A model generated the notes under the pieces. It searched no databases, was not told the DNA's origin, and worked only from the letters and a program-made list of their open reading frames with translations. Below are positions 11,798 through 24,945 of a stretch of DNA of 64,000 nucleotides, one piece after another (the stretch's first letter is position 1; every line of letters starts with the position of its first letter). Location of the stretch: the NCBI GenBank assembly GCA_037447655.1, contig JBBHKE010001459.1:64001-128000 (forward strand), written 5' to 3'. The DNA comes from Zygnema cylindricum. Its lineage: Eukaryota > Streptophyta > Zygnematophyceae > Zygnematales > Zygnemataceae. The position numbers and the translations under genes were made by a program.

Positions 11798-13799
11798 AGA
11801 GGAAGGTGGAGCAATATGGGACTAGTCTTCATGATGGGACTCAAAAAGTTGTACCTGAAAATTCTGGATTGCAGATGAGCAATGGAAATTCATTTTCAAG
11901 GAGGTTGTCTTTTTGAGCAACTTATTTTTTTTGGTCTTAATGTGAAATGTGAATGTAAATGTTATGAATGTTTCGAGATCGATGGTTTTTATTTTTCCTT
12001 TTTGTATATGCTGTGAAAGTTTTTCCATTGCTTGAGTACAATTGTTTTTGCTACCTGTCCTGATTAGAGAGAGAGAGAGGGAGGGAAGGATGGAGCGAGA
12101 GAGAAAGAGAAAGAGAGAGAGAGAGGGATTGAGGGAGTGATTGTATTAAGGCAGAATCATAGGAATGCAAAGGACTTCAAAATGAGGTGACAATGAAGTG
12201 GAATGGAGATGATATACGAAGATGTGAAACCAATTTAAAATGAGATAGGCACCGGTTTGCGGGAATAGAGAAGAAGCAAAACACTGTGAACTAAAAAAAT
12301 TGTGGATGTGAGATGCTGAAAAGTTTCCTACATGCAAGTTATGGTAACGGATGTATAAGCGGGTGAACGGACAAAAGTGCTGTTCTCATTTTTTTTTATT
12401 AGTGATAAAACACAATCTTTAACGGCCTAGAACACACTAATTCTGTCCTGGCTGTATTAGCCCTTAGAACTCATGAGCTTTATTAAAATTGAGCGCTATG
12501 AATACTGACTGCCCATTCCTTGAACAACAACTGCAATTCTACATCCACCCGTGTCATTTGGGACCTACTATTATTATTCTTTATGAGTTATAAATTGTTA
12601 TTTATTAATTTAAAATTATGAAAGCCACAACAGGTTTTACATTGTCTATTTCTTAGTGCCAATAGATTCGTTGTTGAACATATGTTACATGTTGTCAAAT
12701 TTCATTCACCAAAAACTTCAGATGCATTGTGGTACGTAGGTTTCTGGTACATACTACCTAAGAGAAGCAAACATGTTTTGACAACTAAGTGTAGTGAATG
12801 ACTTGAAAACCAGTGCTACTCTATTGGAGAATCTCAAGTAAGTGATCCTTAGGTTCTAAGTTACACTTTTAGGGTTCTGTGACAAAATCGGTTCCATAGA
12901 CTGCAGAATCGAATTGTTTTGAATCTCTTTTGATTTGAAATATTAGGATGCTATAACTTCAACTTCTGATCCCGTTAGTTGAACAGTACAAAGTACTGTT
13001 AAAGCTCTCAACCCCAAACAAAATAAAGTGGATTCATGTTTTATTGTTCAGATCAAGTAACATTGCACCTCTTGACTTTCTGAACGTAAAGAAGATGACA
13101 CTACATCTTTTCTAATTTATTTACAAAAAGAAAATTACGAAAAGAAAAAGAAAATGACCATGACTAAGAAAGCCCCATGACTAAGGGTTCCCGTGTCCCT
13201 TCCACTCAAAGAAGGTCGGTAAGTGGAGGGGAACTTGTCGTAAAAAGCAGCCCTGTAACCAAAAATCTCAAACGACATAGGAACAAACAAAAAAGAAATC
13301 ATTAGTACGAATAATTAGTAATATCATCTGTAAGGCTCGAGATAATATTCGTAAACAACGAGCGGAGAAGTTCCATTGTGTAATTGTCCACTTGAACCCG
13401 ATAGCGTCCATTTTGTTACATTGCAATGTTTACATCTTTTCTTCGTGCACACTTGTCCCATTGTCAATCTGAGACCTCCAATAACAAGAGGAGAATCTTC
13501 CACTCCAATAGCAACAATTGGATTGCTAATCCAACAGGAGTGCACGGAGAAAAGATGTTAAGTAGCGAAAAAAACCAACACAAATAAGTAACAATGATGA
13601 GCGACGTGCGTCGCGTATCCCTATTCATATTAATGTTTATTTTGCCACTTAAAACATATTTTTTCTGTGCACACTTGTTGGAGTAAAAATACTGAGACCT
13701 CCAATAACAAGAGAATATACATGTAACACAAACTACACAATGGGATGGGAGGCCAACATGTAAAAAAAAGAAACATAATATGGGGAAAAAACATGAAAA
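11798..13799. other. RPS15 3' UTR and intergenic sequence
   Basis: The first few hundred bases are presumably the RPS15 3' UTR. A GA-rich microsatellite lies at 12066-12128. A direct repeat of about 50 bases (GTGCACACTTGT ... GAGACCTCCAATAACAAGAG) occurs at about 13446-13491 and 13667-13712. I see no gene. Confidence 0.6.
12066..12128. repeat. GA-rich microsatellite
   Basis: An interrupted (GA)n / GGGA run downstream of RPS15, for example GAGAGAGAGAGG. Confidence 0.9.
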
Positions 13800-16560
13800 T
13801 ACATCTCTCCCTCCCTCCCTCCCCACCCCCGCCACTCCCTCCCTCCATCCCTTCATCCCTCCCTCCCTCCCTCCCTCTCTCCCTCCCTCCCTCCCTCCGT
13901 TGCTCCCTCTATCCATCCATCCCTCCATCCTTTTTTCCCTGCCTCCCTCCTTCCCTCCCTCCCTCCCTCCTTCCCTACCCCCATCCTCCTACCTTCATTC
14001 CATTCCTTCCCAATTCCCTCCTTCCCTCCCTCCCTCCCTCCCTCCCTCCCTCCCTCCCTCCCTCCCTCCCTCCCTCCCTCCCTCCCTCCCTCCCTCCCTC
14101 CCTCCCTCCCTCCCTCCCTCCCTCCCTCCCTCCCTCCCTCCCTCCCTCCCTCCCTCCCTCCCTCCCTCCCACCCTCCCTCCCTCCTTCCCACCCTCCCTC
14201 CCTCCCTCCCTCCCAACCTCCTTCCCACCCTCCCTCCCACCCTCCTTCCCACCCTCCCTCCCACCCTCCTTCCCACCCTCCCTCGTTCCCCACATCCCTC
14301 CCTCCCTCCCTCCCTCTTTCCCTCCCTCCCTCTTTCCCTCCCTCCCACCCTCTGTTGACCCCTCCCTACCTCCATATTTTCTCCCTCTCTCCCTCCTTCC
14401 CTCCCTCCCCCCTCCCTCATTCATTCCATCCCTCCCCACCTCCGTCCTTCCCTCCATCCCTCCCTCCCTCCTTACCCCCATTTCTCCCTCTTAAATTCAA
14501 TCCCTTCGCCTCTCCATCTTTCCCTCCTTACCTCCTTCCCCCCATCTTTCCCTCTTTTATTCCATCTCTCTGCCCCTCCCTCATTCCCTCCCTCCCTCCC
14601 CCTCCCTCCTCCCATCCCTCCCTCTTTCATTCAATCTCTCCCGCCCTCCCTCCATCCTTCCCTCCCTCCTTCCCCCTATCACTCCCTCCCTCCTCCCTCA
14701 CTCCCTCCCTACCCCCTCTCTACCTCCCTCTTTACCTCCCTCCATTCCTCTCTCTCTCCTTCCCCCCCCTCCGTTTATCCCTCCCTCCCTCCATCCTTTT
14801 ATTCCTCCCTCCCTCCTACCCTCTCTCCCTCCCTCCCTCCCTCATTCAGTCCAACCCTCCCCCCCTTCCTCCCTCATTCATTCCATCCCTCCTCCCCTCC
14901 CTCCCTCCCTCCCTCCCTCACTCCCTCACTCCCTCCATCCTTTTTTCCCTCCCTCCCTCCATCTTTTTCTCCCTCCCTCCCTCCCTCCCTCCCTACCTCC
15001 CTCCCTCCTCCCCTCCCTCTTTCCCTCCATCCCTCCCTCCCTTCCTCCCTCTCTCTTTACCTCCCTCTCTACCTCCCTTTCTCCTCCCTCCCTTCCTCCC
15101 TCTTCCCCCCCTCCGTTTATCCCTCCCTCCCTTCCTTTTTCCCTCCCTCCCTCTTTCCCTCCCTTCCTCCCTCCCTCCCTCATTCATTCCATCCCTCCTC
15201 ACCTCCCTCCCTCCCTTCCTCCCACTCTACCTCCCTCTATAACTCCCTCCTTCCTTTCGTCCGTTTATCCCTCCCTCCCTCTATCCTTTTCTCCCTCCCT
15301 CTCTCCTTTTCATCCCTCCCTCCCTCTATCTATCCTTTATGCCCTTTCTTCCCTGCTCCTTCACTGCCTCCCTCTCTCCCTCCCTTCCGCCTTTCCTCCC
15401 TCCCACCCTCCCTCCCTTCCTCCCTCCCTCTTTACCTCCCTCCCTATCTCCTTTCATCGTTCCCTCTTTCCCTCCTTCCTCCCTCCGTTTATCCCTCCCT
15501 CCCTCCATCCTTTTCTCCCTCCATCCCTCCTTCCCGCCCTCCCTCTCTCCTTTGCTCCCTCCATCTTTTTCTCCCTCCCTCCCTCCTTCCCTCTCTCCCT
15601 CTCTTCCTCCCTCCTTTATTCATTTTATCTCTCCCTCCCTCCTCCTACACTACCTCCCTCCTTCCCACCCTCCCACCCTCCCTCCCTTATTCATTTCATC
15701 TCAACCTCCCTCCTCCTTCTTTCCCTCCCTCTATCTTGCCATTCCCACCTCTCGTCCATCCCTTCCTCCCTCCAACTTTCCCTCCCTCTACACTCCCTCC
15801 CTCAAACTCTCTCTCCCTCTACACTCCCTCTCTACCTCCCTCTCTCCCTCCCTCCCTCCCTCCCTTCCTCCCTCCCTTCCTGAATTCCGTCTCTAACCTT
15901 CTCCCTCCTTCTCATCATCCCTCCTTCCCTCGCTCCCTTTTTCCCTCCTTCCCTCCCTCCCTCCCTCCCTCCTTCCCCTTCCTCCCTCCCTCGATATCTC
16001 CCTCCCCCCCCACCCATCTTCCCTCCCTCCCTCTCTCACTCCCTCCCTCCCTATCTCCCTCCCTCCCTCCCTCTCTCATTACCCTCCTCCCTCCCTCCTT
16101 TCTTTCCTCCCCCCCCCTCACATCTTCCCTTCCTCCCCTCCTCCTTCCCTCCTTCCTTCCGTCTCAACCTCCCTCTTTCCTACCCTCCCTCCTTTATTCA
16201 TTTCATCTCCCCCCCTTCCCTCCTTCCCTCCTTTCCTCCATCCCTCCTTCCCACCCTCCCTCCCTCACTCCTTTTAGTCCCTCTCTACTCTCCTCCCTCT
16301 TTTGCTCCCTCCCTCCCTCCATACCTCCCTCTCTCCCGCCCATCCTCGTTTTTCCCTCCCTCCCTCCTTCCCTCCCTCCCTCCCTCCCACCCACTTTTCA
16401 TGCCTCCCTCCCTCCCTCCATGCTTCCCACCCTCTTTCCCCCCTTTCTTCATTCGACCCATTCGCCCCTCCGTTTTTTTATTCCACCTCCCTCCCTCCCT
16501 CTTTCCCACTCTCTCTTCCTCCCTCTTTCATTCGACCCCTTCGCCCATGCGTCCTTCCCT
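13800..16560. repeat. (CCCT)n tetranucleotide array, left block
   Basis: About 2.8 kb of degenerate CCCT repeat with a long pure stretch around 14030-14168. On the minus strand this is (GGGA)n. The very long open frames here (Ser/Leu/Pro on +, Gly/Arg/Glu on -) come from the repeat and are not genes. Interruptions often repeat too (CCTTTTTCC, ATTCATTCCAT, TTTATCCC), which suggests higher-order duplication within the array. Confidence 0.97.
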
Positions 16561-16562
16561 CA

Positions 16563-17755
16563 TGAAACTCTATAGGGTCCATTTCCCCACATAAATCGCA
16601 GATCCAAAGAAGCTTATCTAGATAGTGCCGACTCCGAGTTGATATAAACCCAAATGACTGACACCCTAACACTCAGAACCACAATACAACTTCACCCCTG
16701 TGAAAGAAGACTTTTTGTGTGCTCAGTTCCCCCATTGAATGCAAAGTTAGAATATGAGTATTTGGATACATTCTCCCACTTTGACTTTCCCTTATAAATG
16801 CCGCCATCCTGGCAAGAAAAGAATCTCACCGACTACACCCTTATGTATCTTGGACTCTCTTGAGTCCGCAGCAAAAAAAATCACCGAAAATGGTCAAATG
16901 AGTTGATAGTTACGGCTGCTCAAAGTTAGCCTTTTTATACAAGGGTGCTCTCAGAGAGAGGCGGCTACCTACCAAAAAAGCTAAGTCTTATTCCCTCTCT
17001 AAAACCCCTTGTACTGAAGTACGGAGCTAATCATAGGATTGTACCGTACAGATTGTACGGCATGGCCATGACGGTGACATCTGTTACATCCAGACTTGTT
17101 ATCGTGTGCTCCGGAGATTTCGCAAACCCGTAAGATGTTGCCACGTGTCATCCGGAGTGGCGCTGACCGAAAAACGTCAAAACGCCCACTCCGCAATATC
17201 CGCTCCTACCATGGCCGTCCGATCAAGACCAGCTTTTTATTCTAGCCGTCGAAATAAATTTGCCGCACATTTGTTTCGTGCGGTATCCTAATTCATACTA
17301 AATCTAACTGTTTCTATGTGCTGAGAATCTTATTTGTTGCGTTAAATGAATTAGTCTACGTGTAAACCTTTAAATATCTATCGAACTATATATATCTCAG
17401 CACAAGTCTTAGTCTATAGGCCAAAGTTAACGATATATATCTCAGCACAGGTCTTAGTCTATAGGCCAAAGTTAACGGCTACACGCACATTGACAGTCGG
17501 CAAGTACTAGGATCAAATCTTGGCTCGGTCAATCTCCTTTTTGGTAAATCTACCAAAGCTACTCCTTGTCTCTCTAGAGCCAAAGCTACTCGCTGTCTCT
17601 CTAGAGGGCTTAGGCAGCCATGGCTCTAGCTCTTTATCCAGCCTTCAATGACTAGAACAAGTGTGGGGGCTTCGAGAAGGGAGTTAGAGGCAGAATGCCT
17701 CTGCTCTTTTCTATCGTACTCCTAATACAGACAAAAAAATACTTAAATTTCAACA
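16563..17755 (-). mobile_element. Solo copia-type LTR (subfamily C) inside the CCCT array
   Basis: Starts TGAAACTC and ends TTTCAACA, the same + strand ends as family B LTRs, so the parent element ran on the minus strand. It is flanked by near-identical 5-mers CCTCA (left) and CCTCC (right) from the array. Its first ~230 bases match the LTR at 63108 (GATAGTGCCGACTCC, CTGTGAAAGAAGAC-like blocks). It has no internal domain, so it is a solo LTR. It holds a 45-bp tandem duplication (17385-17479) and a tRNA-like pair (17471-17523). Confidence 0.72.
17385..17479. repeat. 45-bp tandem duplication within the solo LTR
   Basis: Two copies of ATATATCTCAGCACA(A/G)GTCT followed by TAGTCTATAGGCCAAAGTTA, one after the other, differing at one or two bases. 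Confidence 0.88.
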
Positions 17756-17756
17756 C

Positions 17757-20200
17757 CTCCCTCCTCCCATCCCACTCTCCTTTATTCTATCCCTCCCCCC
17801 TCCTTCCGTCTCTCCCTCCGTCCCTCCCTACAGCAGCCATGGCTTTAGCTTTTTATCCAGCCTCAGGGACAACAACAAGTGTGGGGGCTTGGAGAAGCGA
17901 GTTAGAGGCAGACTGCCTCTGCTCTTTTCTATCCTAATACATACCATAAAATACTTAAATTTTAACATCTCCCTCCCCCTATTCCTCCCTCTTTTATTCT
18001 ATCCCTCCCCCCTCCTTTCGTCTCTCCCTCCCTCCCTCCCTCCCTATTTTCCTCCCTATGTTATTCCCTTTTTAACCCCTCCCTCATTCCACCCTCCCTC
18101 TTTCCCTACCTCTCTCCCTACCTCCTTTTATCTCTCCCTCTAACCCTCCCTCCTTCTCTCCCCTCCGTACATTCCTCTTTATGTCTTTACATCCGGTTCT
18201 CCCACCCTCTGTCTTTCATTATATATTTCTTTCCCTCCCTCCTTCCCTTCCTCCCTCCTTGCCTCCCTCCTTCCCTCCCTCCTCTTCCTAACTCTCTCCC
18301 ACCCTCTTTCCCTCCCTCCTCTCCTTACCTCTCTCCCACCCTACTCTCACTACCTCTCTCCCTCCCTCCCTTAATCTTTTTCTCCCTCCCTCCCTCCTTG
18401 TCTTCCTCCCTATATCCATCTTTCCCTCTCTCCATCTCTCCCTCCCTCCCTTCTTCCCACCCTTCTACCGTCCCTCCCTCCTCCCTCCTTCCCTCCCTCC
18501 CTCCCTCCCTCTCTCATTTCCTACCTCCATCTTGTTCCCCTCCCTCTAGCCCACCTTCCATCCTTTCATCCCTCTTTCCCTCCCTCCCGCCCTCCCTCCC
18601 TCCCTCGCTTCATCCTTTATAAACTCTTTACCCCCCTTCCTCTTTCCCACCCTCACTCCTTCCCTCCATTCTCCCCTCTCTCCTTCCCTCCCTCTCACCC
18701 TCCCCTCCTCCTTTCCTCCCTCCCTCCCTCCCTCCCTTCCCCTATCCATTTCTCCCTCCTTCCTTTTATATTTTCCTCTTTCCTTCCCTTTTTCATTCCA
18801 TCCCACCCCCCATCCCTCTTTCCCTCTTTCCCTCCCTCGTCCCGCTCTCTTCTTCCATCCCTCTCTACCTCTCTATATCTTTAATTCCTTCTCTATTCCC
18901 CTCCCTCATTTTTCTCCCTACCTTCATCCCTCCCTTTTTCTTTCTCTCCCTCTTTGCCTCCCTTCCTCTCTCCCTCTCTCCCTCTCTCCTTCCGTCCTTG
19001 TTTCCCTCTCTCCGTTCTTTCTTCTTTCCCTCCCCTAGTTTCTCGTTATATCCCACCCTCCCTCTTTTCTTTCTTCCTTCCTTTTTCCATCCCTCCATCT
19101 TTCCCTCCCTCATTCATTCCATTCCACCCCCATACCACTTTCTTCCCCCCCCTCGTCCCCTCTTTTTTGCCCTCTCACGATCCCTCACTCCCTCTATTCC
19201 TCCTTCCCTCCCACTCTCTTTTTCTCCCTCCCTCCGTCCCCTCCCTCGCTCCCTCCCTCTCTGCTGTTTTATTCCCTCTCTATCTCTCTCCCTCGTTCTC
19301 TCTCTCCCCCCCTCCCACCTTTATTCCCCCTCTACCGCCCTCCCTCCTTCCCTCCCTCCCTACTTCGCGCCTTCAATCCTTCACACTATTTCTCCCACAC
19401 TCTCTTATTCCCTCTTGCCCTTCTTCCCCTTCTCTCTCCCTCCTTTCTTCATTCCCTCCCTCCCTAACTACCCTCTTTCCCTCCTTACCTCTTTCATATC
19501 CTCCCTCCCACCCTCCCTCCCTCAAAAAATATTTCCCTCCCGCCTTCCATCCTTCCCACCCACAATACCTCTTTCCCTTCCTCATTTTTCTCCCTCCATT
19601 TTCCATCTACCCATCCCTTGCTCCCTCCCTCTTTCTTTCTATACCTCCATTCTTCTTTCATTCCCTCCCTCTCTCCCTCCCTCCCACACCCTCTCCCACC
19701 TTCATTTCCTTCTTCCCTCTCTCCCTCTTACACTCCCTCCCTCCATCCCTCCATCCCTCTCACCCTCGCACCTTGGCACCCTCCCTCATTTTCCCTCTCC
19801 CTCTCTCCCTCCCACCCCTTCTCCCCTCCTTTCTATCCTCCGTACATGCACTTTTCTCTCTCTCCCTCCCTTTGCGCGTCCCTCCCTCTCCCCCTCTTTT
19901 CCTTCTCTCCCTCTTTCGCTCCCTCTTTCCCTCCCTCCCCCCCTCCCTCTTTCATTTGACCCCTTTGCCCTTCCGTCCTTCCCTCCCTCCCTCATTCCCT
20001 CCCTCCCCCCAACCCTCTCTCCATTCCATCCCTCCTCCCTCTCCTTCACTCGCTTCCTCCATCTCTCCCTCACTCCCTCCTTCTTTCCCTCTTTTTATTA
20101 TTTCCTCTCTACCTGGCTCCCTCTTTCTTCCCTCCCTCTTTCCCTCCCTCCCTACCTCTTTTTTTCTCTCCCTCCCACCCTCTCTCCCTCCCTCGTTAAG
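17757..20200. repeat. (CCCT)n tetranucleotide array, right block
   Basis: About 2.4 kb of the same degenerate CCCT repeat, continuing beyond the solo LTR. At 17827-17965 it contains a second copy of the last ~145 bases of that LTR (CAGCCATGGCT ... TTAACATCTCCC), so LTR end and repeat were duplicated together. More interrupted than the left block. Open frames here are artefacts of the repeat. Confidence 0.96.
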
Positions 20201-21961
20201 ATATATACTTGTCAGCTTTGGAAATCGTACGAAACAAATAAGAGTAGATTTCAATTGTGTTATCACTTGCTCTATAAGCTTGAGCAAAAACATTATGGAA
20301 ATTATGGCATTAAGCAAAGATTGTCATCCACTAAGCAAAGTCTCCTGCTGCACTCTTTGCCTCGTATTTCCTACTACCCCCAAATGTGGCAAGCAGAATC
20401 TACAAGCGACTGCTAAAAATAATTGAGGACGTGGGTAACGCTTCACTATAGACATTGTAAAGCAACCAACTCCATCAAAAAAAACCTAACAACCAATTGC
20501 ATGTGTTTCCCATATTTATATGTTTTACTTAATGTAATAGTAATAAAGGATCGAAATTGTTCCTAAATGGGTATTTAGGTGTCACGAATATAGAGTTGTG
20601 AAATTGGTAGATTCCGCGAAAGAATCGCACGATTTGGAGTTGTATTTTAAAAGTTATAGCAATTGGTTTATTTAGCCGATAGCGCGAGGCCATAATAACA
20701 AATGAGTGTTCGTTATAGCGGGTTAAGGGTCAAATTAGAAGCGGAATTTCCGGCGTACGTTTGATGAAGTATTAATAGTCGTTTGGTACCGTTGTTGTTC
20801 AAATCATGCGATTTTTTCATTTTTTCCGATTGCTACGTATAATTCGTGACTGTTGAAAAAATCACAAAAAATCATGAAGTTCTTTATGTCTGGTAAACTT
20901 AACGTACAATCTACGGAAAATGTACAGTGTTACGGTAAATGTACGGTTTTGTACGAAAAAAGTACGGACTTTGACGAAAAGATATGTTTCATTTCGTAGT
21001 ACTTTTTGTCTAATAAACTGAACAACAACTTTACGGGAAACGTACGTAATTGTACCAAAAATGCACGGAATATGACCAAAAGAGATAGGAACTGTACGCA
21101 AAATGTACAAACTGCGATATATGTAAAATTCATTTTTGTTTACATGTACGGTATAGTACAAACGAAAATTCATAAACGATTTTTACGATTTTTTCAAAAT
21201 GTTCAATGGTTCCTTACGTATAGTTTGTCGCGATTGAATCCTTCGCACTAAACAGTGTGAACAACTATATTTGGTACGCATGATGTTTCGTTTTTTACGA
21301 TTTTTAATATGAATCGTCATAAGTTAAATTTTGTAAGATACGTAGGTAGTATCGCGTGTGAAATTTGTGACGCGCGAACGTGTGAAGTCGCATTTCAACT
21401 CGCGCACACTTTTGCACGTAAATGTTACGTAGTGAAAAGTAACATTTGATTGGTTAGAAATGCTACGTTGTTAGTCAGAGATTTCACACGTTTTTGCATT
21501 GCTTAGTTTAAGTCATAGCTGATCAATAGTTGGCCCAGGTAAAAGCATGTTCAACGAGCGTTGACTCTGGCGTGGCAGGTCTAGGGCGATGATGGATAAA
21601 TGGTGAAGTCGAAAAGAAAAGTATGCATCTTTTCCTTTGGAATAGTTTATGGAAATTCTTGACAAATCGTAGTCTTGAGCGAATAATACCAAATTGGAGG
21701 CAATGGCATTTTCCACGGAAATATCTTACTAACTAAGTAGTGTTTTAGTAGTTAAGAGATATAATTATTTAACAGTGGAGGGCAGTGGAAAATACTTTAA
21801 AGAAAGGCTTAAGCCAAAAGGGCAAGAGACCAACTTGAATGTCATGTGGACTGAAGCTTCTTCTAATTAAAAGTTTATCCTTATGTGAGTGATTTGAATG
21901 TGAATATATGTATTTCAATTTAAGGAATGTGTGGTTGAAATTGGTTGTAGTAATGGGATTT
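20201..21961. other. Sequence between the CCCT array and the gypsy element, no gene seen
   Basis: AT-rich, with many GTACGG/GTACG words between 20880 and 21180 that look like a degraded tandem or MITE (a similar piece is at 51040-51130). No family motif in any frame. Confidence 0.55.
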
Positions 21962-22422
21962 TGTAACACGGTTACAAGAACTTAGTGGGTCGACGGTAGA
22001 AGGAGCACCTGCTATGACTGCGGTGTTCAACAACGCAGGAACTATGGCAGAGCAGTGCAGCTGCGATGTCGCACTAGCCCAGCGTGGCAGCATAACAACC
22101 CATTTGAATGTGATAGATGTAGTACTTCTAGAACCTAGTGTGGTTAGGACACGGTACACCGAGGGCTGCCACATGTACATATCACTACCGTTATAGTGCT
22201 CAGTTGTATAGCGGCTAGATAGTTTAAATAATTGTAGACGTTAGGAAAAGAGGAGACCTTTTTGAGTGAGTGCACTCTTTACAAAACTTTGTATTCTCTT
22301 CTTCCGAATAAATACAACTCTTGAGCTTTTCCTTGTGGATGTCGTGTGCCTTACTGCTACAACGAGTGGTTCCTAAATGTATTCCGCATTAAACTGTAGT
22401 GTTGTTTCATCCCCCTTTTACA
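21962..22422 (+). repeat. 5' LTR of the gypsy element
   Basis: 461 bp, TGTAACACGG to CCCCCTTTTACA. It contains AATAAATACAACTC near its 3' part, a possible polyadenylation region. It matches 43611-44196 over its length. Confidence 0.85.
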
Positions 22423-22456
22423 TTGGTATCAAAGTTATTCCTCATGACCCAGCTGT

Positions 22457-23430
22457 ATGGAAAACCATGGCGTGTCTACGGTTGATATGTTAGAGCGAGC
22501 GCTTCAAGAGTTGGAGAATGTTCGACTGCAGAATGCTCACCTAAGCGATATTGTCGCCACTTTGGAATCCCGTCTTGATGATAGCGTACATGGAAGCGAT
22601 AGTGTCGCCACTTTGTAATCTCGTCTTGATGATAGAGCACATGGAAGTGCAGAGAGAGACGTGAAGTGGCCTAAGTTGAAGACCCCCGATGAGTTTGACC
22701 TTACAAAGCACAAAAACTTTGACGCGTGGTTGTTTTCGATGGCGTTTTAGAGTTTTCCAGGCTTGTCTGATCGTGATAAGGTTTACTACGCGGGAGGCCT
22801 ACAAAAAAGAGCGGTTTGGGCGTGGAGGAGAGGAATGGTGGAAAATGGCGTAGTACTTGCTGTTTAGACTCTCTTCGTTCAAACCTTTCGTGACAATTGG
22901 CAACCCATGAACACGGCCAAGACTCTTAGGGACAAGATCTCAATGCTAAAACAACGCACTTTTGTCTTAGAGTACACACAACGGTTCTTAGAGTGCAAAG
23001 TTAAAAACCCAACAATGACGAAGGACGAGGCTGTTGACCGATATGTTTAAGGACCTAAGGGTTCGATTTCGAGGGGTGTTGAACAATGGCTCGCGCGGGA
23101 CAGTATGACTCCCTGTCTCTCCGTAATCATCTAGTATGGAGAACGGACCGATTCGATAGACTTCACTCTTCATAAATCCTACCACTATAGATCGAGCAGT
23201 GGGGGTGGAGGGTGAAGAGACGACGGTCCGACCCCCATGGAGTTAAGAGATATTAAGGAGGATGCGGACGTGGTCAATGCGCTTAAGAAAAAGAAGAAGA
23301 TTGCTCAAAACAAGACCAACGACCTGTCCCCCGAGGAACTCTAACGGGGGAGACATAACGGATTGTGCTTCTAGTGCGGTTCTTCGGATCATATGTCAAG
23401 AGAATGCCCAAAATAGAAAGTCCACAGGAT
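22457..23430 (+). pseudogene. Gypsy gag, broken
   Basis: Starts MENHGVSTVDMLERALQ after the primer site. A capsid-like region follows (KHKNFDAWLFSM, YYAGGLQKRAVWAW, TLRDKISMLKQ, LEYTQRF). The CCHC zinc knuckle is at 23365-23406 (CGSSDHMSREC), with a stop in place of one residue between its first two cysteines. I count at least six in-frame stops. The family role is a capsid precursor that packages the RNA. Confidence 0.8.
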
Positions 23431-23446
23431 AAGCAAACTTAACGTC

Positions 23447-23758
23447 ATGAGGTTAGTTGTGGAAAGCAGTGACCCAATGGTTTTCAAAAGAAAAATTGGG
23501 GACAGCGCAACCAGCTTCATGGTTGTCTCCGGTGCGTCGAGGAATTTCATCAACGAGAGAACGACGAAGAAGTTGAAGCTTCCTCTTGTGGTTGTTAAGA
23601 ACATCCAATTGGTTCAATTGGCCGATGGCAGTTCTCTTCTAATCACCCATTGTACATCACGGTTACCTGTCAGTTTGGGGAGTTTTCACTGGTACGAGAT
23701 ACTCCATGTATCACCTCTCGGAGACCATGAGGTAATTTTGGGGAAGCCATGGCTTTAG
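23447..23758 (+). pseudogene. Gypsy aspartic protease remnant
   Basis: Open for 103 residues, with FMVVSGASRNFIN where a retropepsin D-S/T-G-A site is expected; the aspartate is replaced by valine in VSGA. It ends with GDHEVILGKPWL, the usual LG-PWL at the end of chromovirus proteases. It is therefore catalytically dead as it stands. Confidence 0.78.
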
Positions 23759-23934
23759 AAATGGAGCCCAAGAATTGATTAGAGGACCAACTGTATGAGA
23801 GAATGTGAAAAAGAGTTTGCAGTAAACGCGAGAGCGGTTGGTAAAGACGTGGAAGAGGGACGCCTGCTTTCAGCTTTTCAGTTTAAGAGGGCGCTCATGA
23901 AAGGGAAAACAGTTACAATTGTTGTCGTGAACTA

Positions 23935-24945
23935 ATGGAGGAGGTAAAAGAGGGGATCCTAGAGGAATTTTCAAAGAAAGATCCCAAATTTAACGCCAAA
24001 AGAGGCGATGACAAAGGAAAGGCTTCCGTTGAGGCCCCAAATGTTCTTGCAAAGCTTCTCGAGGAGTATGTTGATGTTTTTCCCTCAAAGCTTTCGGAAG
24101 GTTTACCTCCGAAACGCGACATGGATCACAAGATCGAGCTTATTCCTAGAGTTGTACCCCCAGCCAACAAGATGTATAAAATGAGCTACACCAAGTTGGA
24201 TGAGCTCAAGAAGCAGCTCTCTGAATTGGTAGAGGCGGAGCTATTGAGCTGAGCAAGTCACCGTATGTTGCCCCCGTTCTCTTTCTCACCAAGAAAGATG
24301 GGAGCCTACGTATGTGTGTGGACTACCGCGCGTTAAACAAGCTAATAGTCAAGAACGCATACCCACTACCAAACATTGATGAACTGTTAGACCGGTTAAG
24401 AGGTACTCGGTACTTTTTTAAGATAGACTTACGTAGTGGATGTCACCAGATAAGAGTTGCGGAAGGTGATGTAGAGAAGACTACATTCAGGACTACGTAC
24501 GGTCATTTTGAGTTTATAGTAATGCGATTTGGGTTTACTAATGCACCAAGTACATTTATGCACTAAATGAATTCCAATTTCAGGCGGCATCTGGGTGCTT
24601 TTGTAAAAGTCTTCTTAGACGACAACCTACTGTTTAGTGAAATGCTAGAGGACTATGTCAGGCACCTGAGAGCCGTGTTACAAATCCTAAGGGAAAATAA
24701 GTTGTACACCAAAATGAGTAAATATGAGTTTTTGAAGGAAAAGATAGAGTTTTTAGGCCATGTGGTACCCCAACAAAACTAAGGCAGTGAAGGAGTGGCC
24801 GCAACCGAAAAACGCCACGGAGTTGAGGAGCTTTATTGGACTATGTTCCTACTACCGAAGATTCGTAGAGGGTTTTGCGAAGGTTGCTGCACCTCTCATG
24901 GAGCTGCTCAAGGATGATGTGTCTTAAGAGTGGAAGCAAGCGCAG
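23935..24945 (+). pseudogene. Gypsy reverse transcriptase, interrupted
   Basis: A linker (LPPKRDMDHKIELIP) leads to RT motifs [50 protein letters not shown], the active-site block VFLDDNLLFS, and EFLGHVV. There is a frame change near 24250 and stops at 24564 and 24781. The frame continues to CGCAG at 24941-24945, where a copia insertion splits the pol gene; it resumes at 33263. Confidence 0.87.

Noticed and set aside
13745-16575. Very long open frames with SLPPSLPP or GGREGGRE repeats on both strands
   Set aside because: They are produced by the (CCCT)n repeat, whose 4-base unit lacks stops in all frames; no start context, no non-repeat domain.
17471-17523. SINE independent of the LTR
   Set aside because: Position and orientation in the LTR match those of the other copia-type LTRs, so it is better read as part of the LTR.
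18954-20426. 490-codon open frame on +
   Set aside because: Same cause: the right CCCT block. Its last ~50 codons are ordinary AT-rich sequence without a motif.
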